This document shows, one piece after another, positions 1-10,566 of a DNA stretch of 64,000 nt. Made by a program: the position numbers and the translations under genes. Location: positions 3,472,001-3,536,000 of the forward strand of contig JAPFFF010000015.1 of the NCBI GenBank assembly GCA_039105265.1. The letters are read 5' to 3'. The notes beneath the pieces were generated by a model. It ran no database searches and was not told where the DNA came from. It saw only the letters and a list, made by a program, of their open reading frames with translations. Source of the stretch: Tritrichomonas musculus. Its lineage: Eukaryota > Parabasalia > Tritrichomonadida > Tritrichomonadidae. The stretch's first letter is position 1, and each line of letters begins with the position of its first letter.

Positions 1-1
1 G

Positions 2-3000
2 ATAATTGATGAATCAAAGAAACTTAAAGAACTTCTTGAAGCTCTCACTGGAGAAGAGAATCTTACACCAGAACAACTCGAAGAACTCAAGGCCAAATTC
101 AACGATATCAAAGACAAAGCTAAGAAAGACATGTCGTTATCCGAAGAACTTCAGAAACAACTTCCAGATGATTCTTATGATGTTGAAAGTATTTCATCTA
201 AATTAGAATCTCTTCAACAAGACTCAGATAAACTCAAAGAAGCACAAGAAGAACTTCGCAGACTAGCAAGCACCATTGAAGGTGTTCCACTTGAAGAAGT
301 CAAAGCAGAAGAACTTACAAACAATAAGATTGATTCTTTATGTGACACAGCCAAGAACTCTAAAGATATCAAAGACACAGTCAACAAACACCTTCCAGAA
401 TCCAAAGATAATTATGAAGCCATTGATTATAATTTAACGAAGATAATTGATGAATCCAACAAACTTAAAGAACTTCTTGAAGCTCTCACTGGAGAAGAGA
501 ATCTTACACCAGAACAACTCGAAGAACTCAAGGCCAAATTCAACGATATCAAAGACAAAGCTAAGAAAGACATGTCGTTATCCGAAGAACTTCAGAAACA
601 ACTTCCAGATGATTCTTATGATGTTGAAAGTATTTCATCTAAATTAGAATCTCTTCAACAAGACTCAGATAAACTCAAAGAAGCACAAGAAGAACTTCGC
701 AGACTAGCAAGCACCATTGAAGGTGTTCCACTTGAAGAAGTCAAAGCAGAAGAACTTACAAACGATAAGATTGATTCTTTATGTGGCACAGCCAAGAACT
801 CTAAAGATATCAAAGACACAGTCAACAAACACCTTCCAGAATCCAAAGATAATTATGAAGCCATTGATTATAATTTAACGAAGATAATTGATGAATCAAA
901 GAAACTTAAAGAACTTCTTGAAGCTCTCACTGGAGAAGAGAATCTTACACCAGAACAACTCGAAGAACTCAAGGCCAAATTCAACGATATCAAAGACAAA
1001 GCTAAGAAAGACATGTCGTTATCCGAAGAACTTCAGAAACAACTTCCAAATGATTCTTATGATGTTGAAAGTATTTCATCTAAATTGGAATCTCTTCAAC
1101 AAGACTCAGATAAACTCAAAGAAGCACAAGAAGAACTTCGCAGACTAGCAAGCACCATTGAAGGTGTTCCACTTGAAGAAGTCAAAGCAGAAGAACTTAC
1201 AAACAATAAGATTGATTCTTTATGTGACACAGCCAAGAACTCTAAAGATATCAAAGACACAGTCAACAAACACCTTCCAGAATCCAAAGATAATTATGAA
1301 GCCATTGATTATAATTTAACGAAGATAATTGATGAATCAAAGAAACTTAAAGAACTTCTTGAAGCTCTCACTGGAGAAGAGAATCTTACACCAGAACAAC
1401 TCGAAGAACTCAAGGCCAAATTCAACGATATCAAAGACAAAGCTAAGAAAGACATGTCGTTATCCGAAGAACTTCAGAAACAACTTCCAGATGATTCTTA
1501 TGATGTTGAAAGTATTTCATCTAAATTAGAATCTCTTCAACAAGACTCAGATAAACTCAAAGAAGCACAAGAAGAACTTCGCAAACTAGCAAGCACCATT
1601 GAAGGTGTTCCACTTGAAGAAGTCAAAGCAGAAGAACTTACAAACGATAAGATTGACTCTTTATGTGACACAGCCAAGATATCCAAAGATATCAAATACA
1701 CAGTCAACAAACATCTTCCAGAATCCAAAGATAATTATGAAGCCATTGATTCTAATCTAACGAAGATAATTGATGAATCCAACAAACTTAAAGAACTTCT
1801 TGAAGCTCTCACTGGAGAAGAGAATCTTACACCAGAACAACTTGAAGAACTCAAGGCCAAATTCAACGATATCAAAGACAAAGCTAAGAAAGACAAGTCG
1901 TTATCCGAAGAACTTCAGAAACAACTTCCAAATGATTCCAACGATGTTGAAAGTATTTCATCTAAATTAGAATCTCTTCAACAAGACTCAGATAAACTCA
2001 AAGAAGCACAAGAAGAACTTCGCAAACTAGCAAGCACCATTGAAGGTGTTCCACTTGAAGAAGTCAAAGCAGAAGAACTTACAAACGATAAGATTGATTC
2101 TTTATGTGGCACAGCCAAGAACTCTAAAGATATCAAAGACAATGTTAACAAACATCTTCCAGAATCGAGAGACAACAACGAAGCCATTGATTATAATTTA
2201 ACGAAGATAATTGATGAATCCAACAAACTTAAAGAACTTCTTGAAACACTCACAGGAGAAGAGAATCTTACACCAGAACAACTCGAAGAACTCAAGGCCA
2301 AATTCAACGATATCAAAGACAAAGCTAAGAAAGACAAGTCGTTATCCGAAGAACTTCAGAAACAACTTCCAAATGATTCCAACGATGTTGAAAGTATTTC
2401 ATCTAAATTAGAATCTCTTCAACAAGACTCAGATAAACTCAAAGAAGCACAAGAAGAACTTCGCAGACTAGCAAGCACCATTGAAGGTGTTCCACTTGAA
2501 GAAGTCAAAGCAGAAGAACTTACAAACGATAAGATTGACTCTTTATGTGACACAGCCAAGATATCCAAAGATATCAAATACACAGTCAACAAACATCTTC
2601 CAGAATCCAAAGATAATTATGAAGCCATTGATTATAATTTAACGAAGATAATTGATGAATCCAACAAACTTAAAGAACTTCTTGAAGCTCTCACAGGAGA
2701 AGAGAATCTTACACCAGAACAACTTGAAGAACTCAAGGCCAAATTCAACGATATCAAAGACAAAGCTAAGAAAGACAAGTCGTTATCCGAAGAACTTCAG
2801 AAACAACTTCCAAATGATTCCAACGATGTTGAAAGTATTTCATCTAAATTAGAATCTCTTCAACAAGACTCAGATAAACTCAAAGAAGCACAAGAAGAAC
2901 TTCGCAAACTAGCAAGCACCATTGAAGGTGTTCCACTTGAAGAAGTCAAAGCAGAAGAACTTACAAACGATAAGATTGACTCTTTATGTGACACAGCCAA

Positions 3001-3217
3001 GATATCCAAAGATATCAAATACACAGTCAACAAACATCTTCCAGAATCCAAAGATAATTATGAAGCCATTGATTATAATTTAACGAAGATAATTGATGAA
3101 TCAAAGAAACTTAAAGAACTTCTTGAAGCTCTCACAGGAGAAGAGAATCTTACACCAGAACAACTTGAAGAACTCAAGGCCAAATTCAACGACATCAAAG
3201 ATAAAGCTATAATAGAC
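2..3217 (+). repeat. 441-bp in-frame tandem array, 7 full units plus a partial
   Basis: Unit starts fall at 131, 572, 1013, 1454, 1895, 2336 and 2777, exactly 441 bp (147 codons) apart, and a partial unit fills 2-130. Units are nearly identical at synonymous sites too, which implies recent duplication or ongoing homogenisation. Variants form haplotypes. The first four units have KKDM before SLSEE and the last three KKDK. Units 4, 6 and 7 carry ISKDIKYTVNK where units 1-3 carry NSKDIKDTVNK. Units 5-7 have NDSND where 1-4 have (D/N)DSYD. Because 441 is divisible by three, alternative frames repeat identically and give meaningless shadow ORFs on both strands. Confidence 0.97.
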
Positions 3218-4552
3218 AAAATATTATCAGAAGTCTATAAGAAACTCACTGAAGGAGCAGATATTTCAGAGATGCTAGAAGATTCTCTTGTAAAACTTCA
3301 AATCCAATCTACTGAATTAGACAACAAATTGGAAGAAATTGAACACCTTAAATTTAAACTTCGCAAACTAGCAAGCTCCATTGAAGGTCTTCCACCTGAA
3401 GAAATCAAACCAGAAGAACTCACAAGTGATAAGATTGACTCATTATATGACATCGCTAGTAACTCTAGAACTATTAAATACGCCGTTTTAAGGCATCTTC
3501 CAGATACCAACCAAGACTCAGAAACTATTGATTCATACTTAACAGGAATATTTGGAGAATTTCAAAAGTTTAGCGAACTTATTGAATCGGTTGAAGAAAA
3601 AGAGAACCTGACTTCAAAACAGCTTCAGAAGCTAAGACAGCAATACTCTGATATCAAAGCATTAAAAGATAGAATTTTTAACAGAGAAGAAGTTGATGAT
3701 TATTTAGTTATACTTGGGATTTCAGATAATCTAATTGAAAGCAAACCATCAGAAGATAGAAATAATTATGAACTCAATTTCAACGAAGTATCTTTAGATG
3801 AACTTTTTGATGAACCTCAAGAACTTTTTGCGGGAGAAGCAACTTTGGAAGAACAAAATACTATCGAAACATCAAATAATGAAATACACAATGATCTTAA
3901 TGAAGAAGAACCATATTTTGAAAAATTCTTTATCGAATCTAATGACATAGAAACTATTCTTGGACATCACACAGAGATGGATCAACTCCAAGAATCTCAA
4001 GAAAATCCTTCCAACATGACGAGTTGCATTGAATGTCTTCCACTTGAAGAGATCAGAGATGATGAATTTACAGCAGATAAGATTGAGTCACTATGTGATG
4101 CAGACACAGTTAATATATATCTTCCAGATGCTCATAATAATGAAGAATCCAAAGAATCGAATTACAATCTCACTAAAGAACTTGAAGAAGTCAAAGTATT
4201 ATATCATACACTTAGCCAAGAACTTGATAAATTTAAAGATCTTAATTATGCTCTTACCACAGAACTTAATGAAGCAAAAGCATCAATTGATCATCTAACT
4301 ATAGAACTCAATGAAAGCAAATCATCAAATGATTGTCTCATTAAAGAACTTGGAGAAGCCAAAGAATCGAATGATTGGCTCAATAAAGAATTTGAAGAGG
4401 TCAAAACATGCAATACGAATCTTACCAAGGAACTTGAATTAGCCAAAGATTCATATTATGTGCTGAGCAAAGAACTTGATGAATCTAAAGCATCGAATGA
4501 TAAGCTTAGAAAAGAACTTGAAATTATTACAAAAGTCGATGACAATCTATAA
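2..4552 (+). CDS. Giant repetitive coiled-coil protein, 3' part (5' end outside window)
   Basis: The frame is open from base 2 with no start before the edge, so the gene is cut by the window; the ATG at 131 lies inside a repeat unit and is not a credible start. About 1516 codons are visible. The protein is highly charged and helical: seven near-identical 147-residue units, one diverged unit (about 3218-3670), an acidic unique stretch (about 3670-4010), a vestigial unit (about 4012-4165) and a terminal run of 14-residue repeats. No signal peptide, membrane segment or catalytic domain is visible. Sequence of this kind (E/K/L-rich, heptad spaced) is typical of structural coiled coils, for example cytoskeletal linkers, but I recognise no named family. 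TAAA overlaps the stop, as is usual for trichomonad polyadenylation. The coding call is certain; the function is unknown. Confidence 0.9.
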   Translation: MIDESKKLKELLEALTGEENLTPEQLEELKAKFNDIKDKAKKDMSLSEELQKQLPDDSYDVESISSKLESLQQDSDKLKEAQEELRRLASTIEGVPLEEVKAEELTNNKIDSLCDTAKNSKDIKDTVNKHLPESKDNYEAIDYNLTKIIDESNKLKELLEALTGEENLTPEQLEELKAKFNDIKDKAKKDMSLSEELQKQLPDDSYDVESISSKLESLQQDSDKLKEAQEELRRLASTIEGVPLEEVKAEELTNDKIDSLCGTAKNSKDIKDTVNKHLPESKDNYEAIDYNLTKIIDESKKLKELLEALTGEENLTPEQLEELKAKFNDIKDKAKKDMSLSEELQKQLPNDSYDVESISSKLESLQQDSDKLKEAQEELRRLASTIEGVPLEEVKAEELTNNKIDSLCDTAKNSKDIKDTVNKHLPESKDNYEAIDYNLTKIIDESKKLKELLEALTGEENLTPEQLEELKAKFNDIKDKAKKDMSLSEELQKQLPDDSYDVESISSKLESLQQDSDKLKEAQEELRKLASTIEGVPLEEVKAEELTNDKIDSLCDTAKISKDIKYTVNKHLPESKDNYEAIDSNLTKIIDESNKLKELLEALTGEENLTPEQLEELKAKFNDIKDKAKKDKSLSEELQKQLPNDSNDVESISSKLESLQQDSDKLKEAQEELRKLASTIEGVPLEEVKAEELTNDKIDSLCGTAKNSKDIKDNVNKHLPESRDNNEAIDYNLTKIIDESNKLKELLETLTGEENLTPEQLEELKAKFNDIKDKAKKDKSLSEELQKQLPNDSNDVESISSKLESLQQDSDKLKEAQEELRRLASTIEGVPLEEVKAEELTNDKIDSLCDTAKISKDIKYTVNKHLPESKDNYEAIDYNLTKIIDESNKLKELLEALTGEENLTPEQLEELKAKFNDIKDKAKKDKSLSEELQKQLPNDSNDVESISSKLESLQQDSDKLKEAQEELRKLASTIEGVPLEEVKAEELTNDKIDSLCDTAKISKDIKYTVNKHLPESKDNYEAIDYNLTKIIDESKKLKELLEALTGEENLTPEQLEELKAKFNDIKDKAIIDKILSEVYKKLTEGADISEMLEDSLVKLQIQSTELDNKLEEIEHLKFKLRKLASSIEGLPPEEIKPEELTSDKIDSLYDIASNSRTIKYAVLRHLPDTNQDSETIDSYLTGIFGEFQKFSELIESVEEKENLTSKQLQKLRQQYSDIKALKDRIFNREEVDDYLVILGISDNLIESKPSEDRNNYELNFNEVSLDELFDEPQELFAGEATLEEQNTIETSNNEIHNDLNEEEPYFEKFFIESNDIETILGHHTEMDQLQESQENPSNMTSCIECLPLEEIRDDEFTADKIESLCDADTVNIYLPDAHNNEESKESNYNLTKELEEVKVLYHTLSQELDKFKDLNYALTTELNEAKASIDHLTIELNESKSSNDCLIKELGEAKESNDWLNKEFEEVKTCNTNLTKELELAKDSYYVLSKELDESKASNDKLRKELEIITKVDDNL
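4166..4501 (+). repeat. Eight 14-residue (42-bp) coiled-coil repeats
   Basis: The C-terminus of the repeat protein is eight consecutive 14-residue units of the form xLxKELxExKxSxx, for example NLTKELEEVKVLYH and VLSKELDESKASND. Fourteen residues are two heptads, so the phase is kept perfectly and a continuous coiled coil is expected. The units are diverged at DNA level, hence older than the 441-bp array. Confidence 0.9.
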
Positions 4553-4706
4553 ATTAAAAATGTTTAAAAATCACAACGCAATTCTTACTATTGCATGAAT
4601 ATTTTTTTTTTCTTTCAACATTTAAATAATATAAAAACTAGAAAAAAAATTTTTTTAATTAATTAAAACAATTGTGCTCATATTAATAAACAGAAAAATG
4701 GATTAG

Positions 4707-6848
4707 TCAAGTAGGCTTTCGTTTAAAGAGCTTTGATCTGATTCTAGGAACTTTAATTTGTATGCTCTTTATGCTAGATGAAGAATCCTTCTTCTCAAGC
4801 ACCTTCTTCTTCTCCTTTTTATCTTCATCATCTTCGCTTGGCACGACTGCCTCTTTCTTTTCTTCATCGTCATCCTTGATTGGCACAACTGCCTCTTTCT
4901 TTTCTTCAGAACTTTCGTCTGAGTCAGAAGCCTCCTTATTCTCGCTTGGTGGCTCAATCTTCTCTACGTCTTCATCTAAGGCACGAGTTGGCTCAGGCAT
5001 GTCTCTTCTTGCTGGCTCAACTGCCTCGATGGACTCGTCATCAGACTTCGAAGCCGGCTGATTCACATCATCAACGTCAGACTTCTTCCTGATCTTAGAA
5101 TGCCTCCTGATCTTCGGAACTTTTATCTTAACCTGCACAATGCTATCGTTCGAGTCCTTCCTCTGGAGGAACTTCCTCCTTCCTCCATTATTCACATCAC
5201 CACCATCAAGACATGACGGTTTCAAACCGTCTTCGTCTTCAACTTTTTGTGTTATTTTTACATCATCATCAGCTTTTTCAGCTGAACATGTTTCATCATC
5301 TGAAGAATCTTCTTCGAAATCAGAGCAAGGGAAATCTCCTTCGTATCCGTTCCTTTTTGCCTTCCTGAAGTAAGCTTTCGCTTCCTTCTCGTTCTTCGTG
5401 ACTCCTTTCCCGCTGTACAGCATCGCGCCATACTCGTACATCGCGTCGGCGCTGCCCAAGTCAGCGGCCTTCTTCATGCAAGACGCAGCGGCTTCATAAT
5501 CTTCCTTTTGCCTTTTGACATCTGCCAGCAGCGTGAAAATGCGCGAGTCGTTTGACTCGACAAAAAGTGTCAAATATTTGTCCGCTTTTTCAATGGACTT
5601 AAAAACGCCTTCTCCTCCAATTAACCTCTTCGACAAATAGAGGCAGGCATCGGCGTTCCCATTTTTCAAGGAAGTCTTCAAATACTTGGATCCTAAAATG
5701 GTATTTTTTGTGAAACCATTTATCCCCTCAAAAAGTTGTTGACCAACTTGAAATTGGATTTCTTTGTTATTTTCTGCATCTAGAACAAGTTTTTGATGGA
5801 ATTCATCGAGCTTCTTGTAACCCTCAATTGGATACAAAGTAATTTTTGGTACAACAACTGGTTTAAGGATTGGTTTTGAACTATCGAAAAAATCTGATAT
5901 TGGAATAATTTGTTTCTCGGAATCGAAGGCAATTCGTGACTTTTTAATGTACTCGACATAACTGAAGAAATCTTCTTGATTAACATCGTCTGTTATGAAT
6001 CCTTCGTCTATATTTGTTAATCGATCGAGAATATCATCAAAGGTGGGCCGGTTAGTTGATGAATACTGCCAGCAATCTTCCATAAGTTTCTGATATGCAT
6101 ACGGGATATCGTCATTTAACTCTGGTCTTGTCCCATTTACAATAAGTTGTTGTACTTGAAATTTTGATAACTTTTCAAATTTTTTATAGGATATTTGGCC
6201 GGTCATAATTTCATAAACAATCATCGAAAAAGCATACACATCACCTGCTTTTGAATAAAGAGCATCAATAAAAATTTCTGGTGATGCATATGCTATTGAT
6301 CCTTTGAACCTTCCTATTGTAGAATCTGGTGATTCGCCAAATCTTTTTGAAACACCAAAATCAGCAATTTTTGGGAATAAATGATCATCAAGCATTATAT
6401 TGTCCGGTTTTAAATCACGATGAATAATATCGTTTGAATGTAAATATGACATACCTGCAGCTATTCCATATATATTAATTAATTTTTTGGTTGCATCCCA
6501 GCCTTCTTGAGGTTTTCCATTTCTTTCACCTTCCAAAAGGTTATTTAGCGAACCATTTGGTAGATATTCGACTACTATTACTGGCTTCTTTTTTTTTTTA
6601 AAGTCAACATCGCTATATCCGATAAATTTGATAACGCAAGGGTGATGTAATTTTGCACTAATGTTCACTTCGTTAAAAAGGGCTTTGTATAACTGATGAT
6701 TTTTAGGAGTTATTACTAACTTTGAAATTTTTGCAGCACTTATTTCCCCTGTCTCTCGGTTTAAAGCTTTGAACACCGTAGCACAGTTACCAGCTCCAAT
6801 TTTTTGTTGCTTTTTAAACTTTGATAAGTCAAATACATAGTCTGACAT
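4707..6848 (-). CDS. TKL-like protein kinase with Sel1 repeats and acidic/basic tail
   Basis: 713 residues from the ATG at 6848. The N-terminal kinase domain (about 10-270) has every key element: glycine loop IGAGNCATVF, lysine 40 in SAAK, glutamate 60, HRDLKPDN (Asp145), DFG 163-165 and a SPE segment at 189-191. It is the only kinase here that looks fully competent. Two or three Sel1-like repeats follow (about 370-500); Sel1 repeats usually form a binding superhelix. The tail (about 505-713) is a D/E/S-rich linker carrying two copies of a basic KVP(K/R)IR motif, one near the middle and one at the very end. The Sel1 stretch (about 5395-5530) is far richer in GC than the kinase part. It is convergent with the upstream coiled-coil gene. 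A cytoplasmic Ser/Thr kinase is likely; substrate unknown. Confidence 0.93.
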   Translation of the reverse strand: MSDYVFDLSKFKKQQKIGAGNCATVFKALNRETGEISAAKISKLVITPKNHQLYKALFNEVNISAKLHHPCVIKFIGYSDVDFKKKKKPVIVVEYLPNGSLNNLLEGERNGKPQEGWDATKKLINIYGIAAGMSYLHSNDIIHRDLKPDNIMLDDHLFPKIADFGVSKRFGESPDSTIGRFKGSIAYASPEIFIDALYSKAGDVYAFSMIVYEIMTGQISYKKFEKLSKFQVQQLIVNGTRPELNDDIPYAYQKLMEDCWQYSSTNRPTFDDILDRLTNIDEGFITDDVNQEDFFSYVEYIKKSRIAFDSEKQIIPISDFFDSSKPILKPVVVPKITLYPIEGYKKLDEFHQKLVLDAENNKEIQFQVGQQLFEGINGFTKNTILGSKYLKTSLKNGNADACLYLSKRLIGGEGVFKSIEKADKYLTLFVESNDSRIFTLLADVKRQKEDYEAAASCMKKAADLGSADAMYEYGAMLYSGKGVTKNEKEAKAYFRKAKRNGYEGDFPCSDFEEDSSDDETCSAEKADDDVKITQKVEDEDGLKPSCLDGGDVNNGGRRKFLQRKDSNDSIVQVKIKVPKIRRHSKIRKKSDVDDVNQPASKSDDESIEAVEPARRDMPEPTRALDEDVEKIEPPSENKEASDSDESSEEKKEAVVPIKDDDEEKKEAVVPSEDDEDKKEKKKVLEKKDSSSSIKSIQIKVPRIRSKLFKRKPT

Positions 6849-7715
6849 TAAAATGTTTGAAAATTATTTGGGGGAAATAAAAATTGAATTTATTAAAACG
6901 CTCAAAGTTTTATATCTACATTTATTGCATTTGAGAAAAAAATAATCAAATAAATTTAGGTAAATTTCTTAAATTTATATTCCATGTCACATTATAATAA
7001 TAAAAATTATCAATAATTTAATTATATTATTCAAGAAAAATATAAATTTTAATTCAAAGCATTTTTAAGACATAATTTAATATTTGAGTGTATTAAATTC
7101 TTTTTTGAGATGCTCTTTGAAATTCTCCCTTAAAAAGCGGTGTTTTTGTTTCTTTTCAATGATTCGTTTCATTTTAACATTTTTTTATATGACTGAAAAA
7201 GGTTTTCATCTTAAAATAAATTTTTTTAGTTATTCGTATATTTGGAAATTCGAGACTTGATTTTAAAAGTTCCTTATTAAACTAATTCTTTTTGCTTACA
7301 ACTCCTAACATTACCGTTTACAGTTTTTTATCGACCAATGTTAAATAATTATATTTACTTGATAAATATAATTAGATATTTTGAAAATAAAATCTGAATA
7401 TTTGCGATATTATATGCAAAAATAATTTAGAAATAGAATTATGTAATAATATTGATATTATTGCCAAAAATTTGAAAAACGTGAATTAGTTAGAAGTATG
7501 ACCAAATCATATTTGTTATTAGTATAATTGCAAAAATAGTTTAGAGTAACAAATAGAAAAATCAATTTTTTGATCTAAAGATATTTGAGATGAATATTTG
7601 AAAAATATTTTTACATTGAAATTGAACATAAAACAAAGTTATTTATCCTAAGATTGAGCATTTTATGTATATTTTTTGATGAAGTATCAAAATCAATATT
7701 TCGAATAATTCAGGA

Positions 7716-7879
7716 GATTTTAAGACATTAAATAATGCAAAAACAAGAATTCTGACGATTTTACGACATTGAATAATGTAAAGACAAGAATTATGAAGAT
7801 TTTACGACATTAAATAAAGCTAAAATTTGGATACTGAAGATTTTAAAAAATACTAAAATCAGAATTCATAATACTATAA
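7716..7879 (+). repeat. 41-bp tandem repeat, about 4 units
   Basis: Copies of GATTTTA(A/C)GACATT start at 7716, 7757, 7798 and (degenerate) 7839, exactly 41 bp apart. Divergence grows along the array, so the last unit is a decayed copy. It is noncoding. Confidence 0.85.
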
Positions 7880-7928
7880 TTATTGACATAAAAAATATGC
7901 AATAAAACAAATAATGTTTTAAAAGAAT

Positions 7929-8114
7929 TTGCTTGTTCTTGTATGTATATTTAAGTAAATTTTATTTAAATGATATTTTTAGTTTGAATTAGAATAAGTA
8001 ATCTTGATTGAAATTTGTGCCAATCAAAATGAGTTGAAAAACAAATAACTTTTCAAATAATTTGCTTGTTTTTGTATGCATATTTAAGTAAATTTTATTT
8101 AAATGATATTTTTG
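7929..8114 (+). repeat. Direct repeat pair, about 54 bp, 133 bp apart
   Basis: The block beginning TTGCTTGTT(C/T)TTGTATG at 7929 recurs at 8062 with only a few differences over about 54 bp, ending in TTTAAATGATATTTTT. This is a local duplication in noncoding DNA. Confidence 0.8.
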
Positions 8115-8737
8115 ATAGATTCCAAAATGCAGATTTTTCGGAAAATTTTCATTCAATTTTTTTTCAATTGAAAAAAGTACAAAATTTTGGAAAATCGCAT
8201 TCAATTTTTTTTCCCGACGGTTTAATAGAAAATGGCATGAGGATAAAAAAAATAAAAAAGTTACTTAAAAACCTGATTATTTTTATTAAAACTTTAAAAA
8301 TACCTTTTTTTGTGACGGAACACTATTAGGATAAACTTAATTATCAGAATAGTATAAATTTGTTCATTTTTGTCTAATAAATGATAGAGCTAGTATTAAT
8401 AAAATTATTCCGCCATGAAAATAGAGTAAAACTAAAAAGGATTTCATCAATATTCAGGGTAAAAAAGGAAATATGCATAGTGAAAAACTTTAATATAAGA
8501 AGAATACATGGATCAAATGCATTAATGCCATCATTAAAATCATACTCGTAAACATTTTTTGGAATATAATTAAGTAAAATGTTATATAAAAAGTTGAAAT
8601 ATTCTTAAGTCTGTAAAAAAAACGTAAAATCCAAGATCGTCATTACTTATGGCTTATGGGAAAAAACGCTTGTCTTTATAGTTGCTTGGTAAGCCGAAGA
8701 GTGATTAATATTCGCCAAAGAAAACAAATATGAGTGT

Positions 8738-8825
8738 GGCCACAACCGTAAAAATAACATTAAAATATTTGACCTTAACGTTTTTTCTAAAAAATCTGCA
8801 TTTGAAGATCTATCATATTTTTAGT
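8738..8825 (+). repeat. Dispersed block, copy 1 (partner at 50874-50962)
   Basis: Shares GGCCA(C/T)AAC at the left, TGACCTTAA in the middle and an exact CTGCATTTGAAGATCTATC core with the block near 50.9 kb, in the same orientation. Each copy is followed further on by AAAAAATGGTG. It may be a decayed element or a shared gene-flank relic. Confidence 0.6.
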
Positions 8826-10566
8826 TTTAATTAGAAAATAATTATTTTCTTAAAAAATGGTGCCACCTAAAGAGAATGATAAAACAAATAAAGATTCAAT
8901 AAGAATTTATTTTCCTTTGTATGAATTTTGTTATGATTTTCATTTAAATGTTATTTTTGTTTCTGATTTTGGATTAAGAAAGCAAAATTTTAGATTGAAT
9001 ATAAGAGATTTTGAATTTAGAATGAGAGATTTTGCATGAAAAATTGTATATCCAATTTTATATATTTAATAGATTTTGGAATTTCTTAGGGCTTCCTTTG
9101 TTATTATTTACTTAAAATCTTATAAACTTTAGTGATCATGACATAATCTATAAAAATTGTGGCATTTCATTTTATTAATAAACAAAATATTTATAAATAA
9201 AGGTCTCAATTCAAAATAAAATAAAATGCATTTGTCCAATGACATTCTAATTCATTATTATTCTCATAATAATCTGAAAAAATTCTTATTATAAGTATTA
9301 TGGTCCATTACTTCAACAAAAACATCTGCAAACAAAAAATACTCAAACATGCATTTACACAATATGACTTCTTTATATTAGTTCCGGAATGAAATGAAGT
9401 AAGTTATCCTGATTTTTGAAATTGATGGTATAAATAACATAATATCGATATAACGAGATGTAAATTAAACACCATACTTAGCTCAATGACAATAGATCAA
9501 ATACAACCTACTTATTGATACAATCAAAGTATATGAATAAAAAGGAAGAAATAAAATTTTAAAAATGAGTACCTCTGTTTTATTTTGAGAGATACTGGAG
9601 CTCACTTCACATCAAACTTTTTGAATACTCAAACTTGATTTTATCATTTCATATTACTGATTATTGTTATAGCAGTATATATAATTATATTTATGCCAAC
9701 CAATTAGAATTTTCAGCTGATATGAAGGAGATGATACAATATTTTAAAATGATCATAATTCATATCCTATTTGTATTATGTAGGAATGAAGCATCAATTC
9801 ATATTTATTATTATTAGTTGTTTATATTTAATTGCATTTCATAAGCCATAACTCAAATGGCTAATGAAAAATAACAGAAAAAAATCTATATCACCAATAA
9901 TTTAATATATATTAATGTTTGATTTTCAAAAACATGTTCATTTATTGTATCATTTGATGCTTGATGATATATCAAAAAAAATCAAAAAAATTGGTCCACC
10001 AATTCAGCTAGGATTCACTCTTTTTATTTGAATTGTATTTTCGTACGTTAAAAAATAAACCATTCAATTATAAATTTCAACAAAAATGATGAAGAAAACT
10101 AATATCATTTATCATATTGTCATAAAAGCAGATAATTATATTGAAAGTTTTTAAATATATCATTTAAAATAATGTTTGTATTAATGCAATAATAAGATGA
10201 GTATAAATCTCGTAAAAATTGTGATTTGAGGTAAATATAGATATATTCATATTTTATACGTTAATATAACGAAATTAATCACTATATTAATTATTGAACT
10301 TCCTTGAATTCAGCATTAAGTTACAAAATAAATTTGTGAGAAATATTTATAAACCATTCAAATTTTTATGAAAAATAAAATAGATTTTATAGCTGAATCC
10401 GTGAAACAAAATTCAACAATTTATAATACAAAATTAATTGTATATATATGTAAAATTAAAATACAAAATATCAAAAAGAAATAATTTTTTTTTTATGCGT
10501 CCGTACCTCTTATAAAACTAATTTTCTATAAAATCTATGATTGAAAATGTTAATGGAGAATATACC

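Larger units (their letters stand above)
6849..10566. other. 3.7-kb gene-free AT-rich spacer
   Basis: I see no credible coding sequence. The ORFs of 60-87 codons here have no recognisable composition and lie in low-complexity DNA. The content is a 41-bp tandem array (7716-7879), a 54-bp direct repeat pair (7929 and 8062), a dispersed block also found near 50.9 kb (8738-8825), and a pair of similar short blocks around 8138-8212 that share CATTCAATTTTTTTTC. Confidence 0.7.

Noticed and set aside
6-3051. Fourteen small ORFs of 63-86 codons repeated on both strands inside the first gene
   Set aside because: They recur every 441 bp because the repeat length is divisible by three; they are shadows of the coiled-coil frame.
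7989-9039. Three ORFs of 60-87 codons in the 3.7-kb spacer
   Set aside because: Phe/Ile/Lys/Asn-rich composition, overlap with repeats and each other, no recognisable motif.
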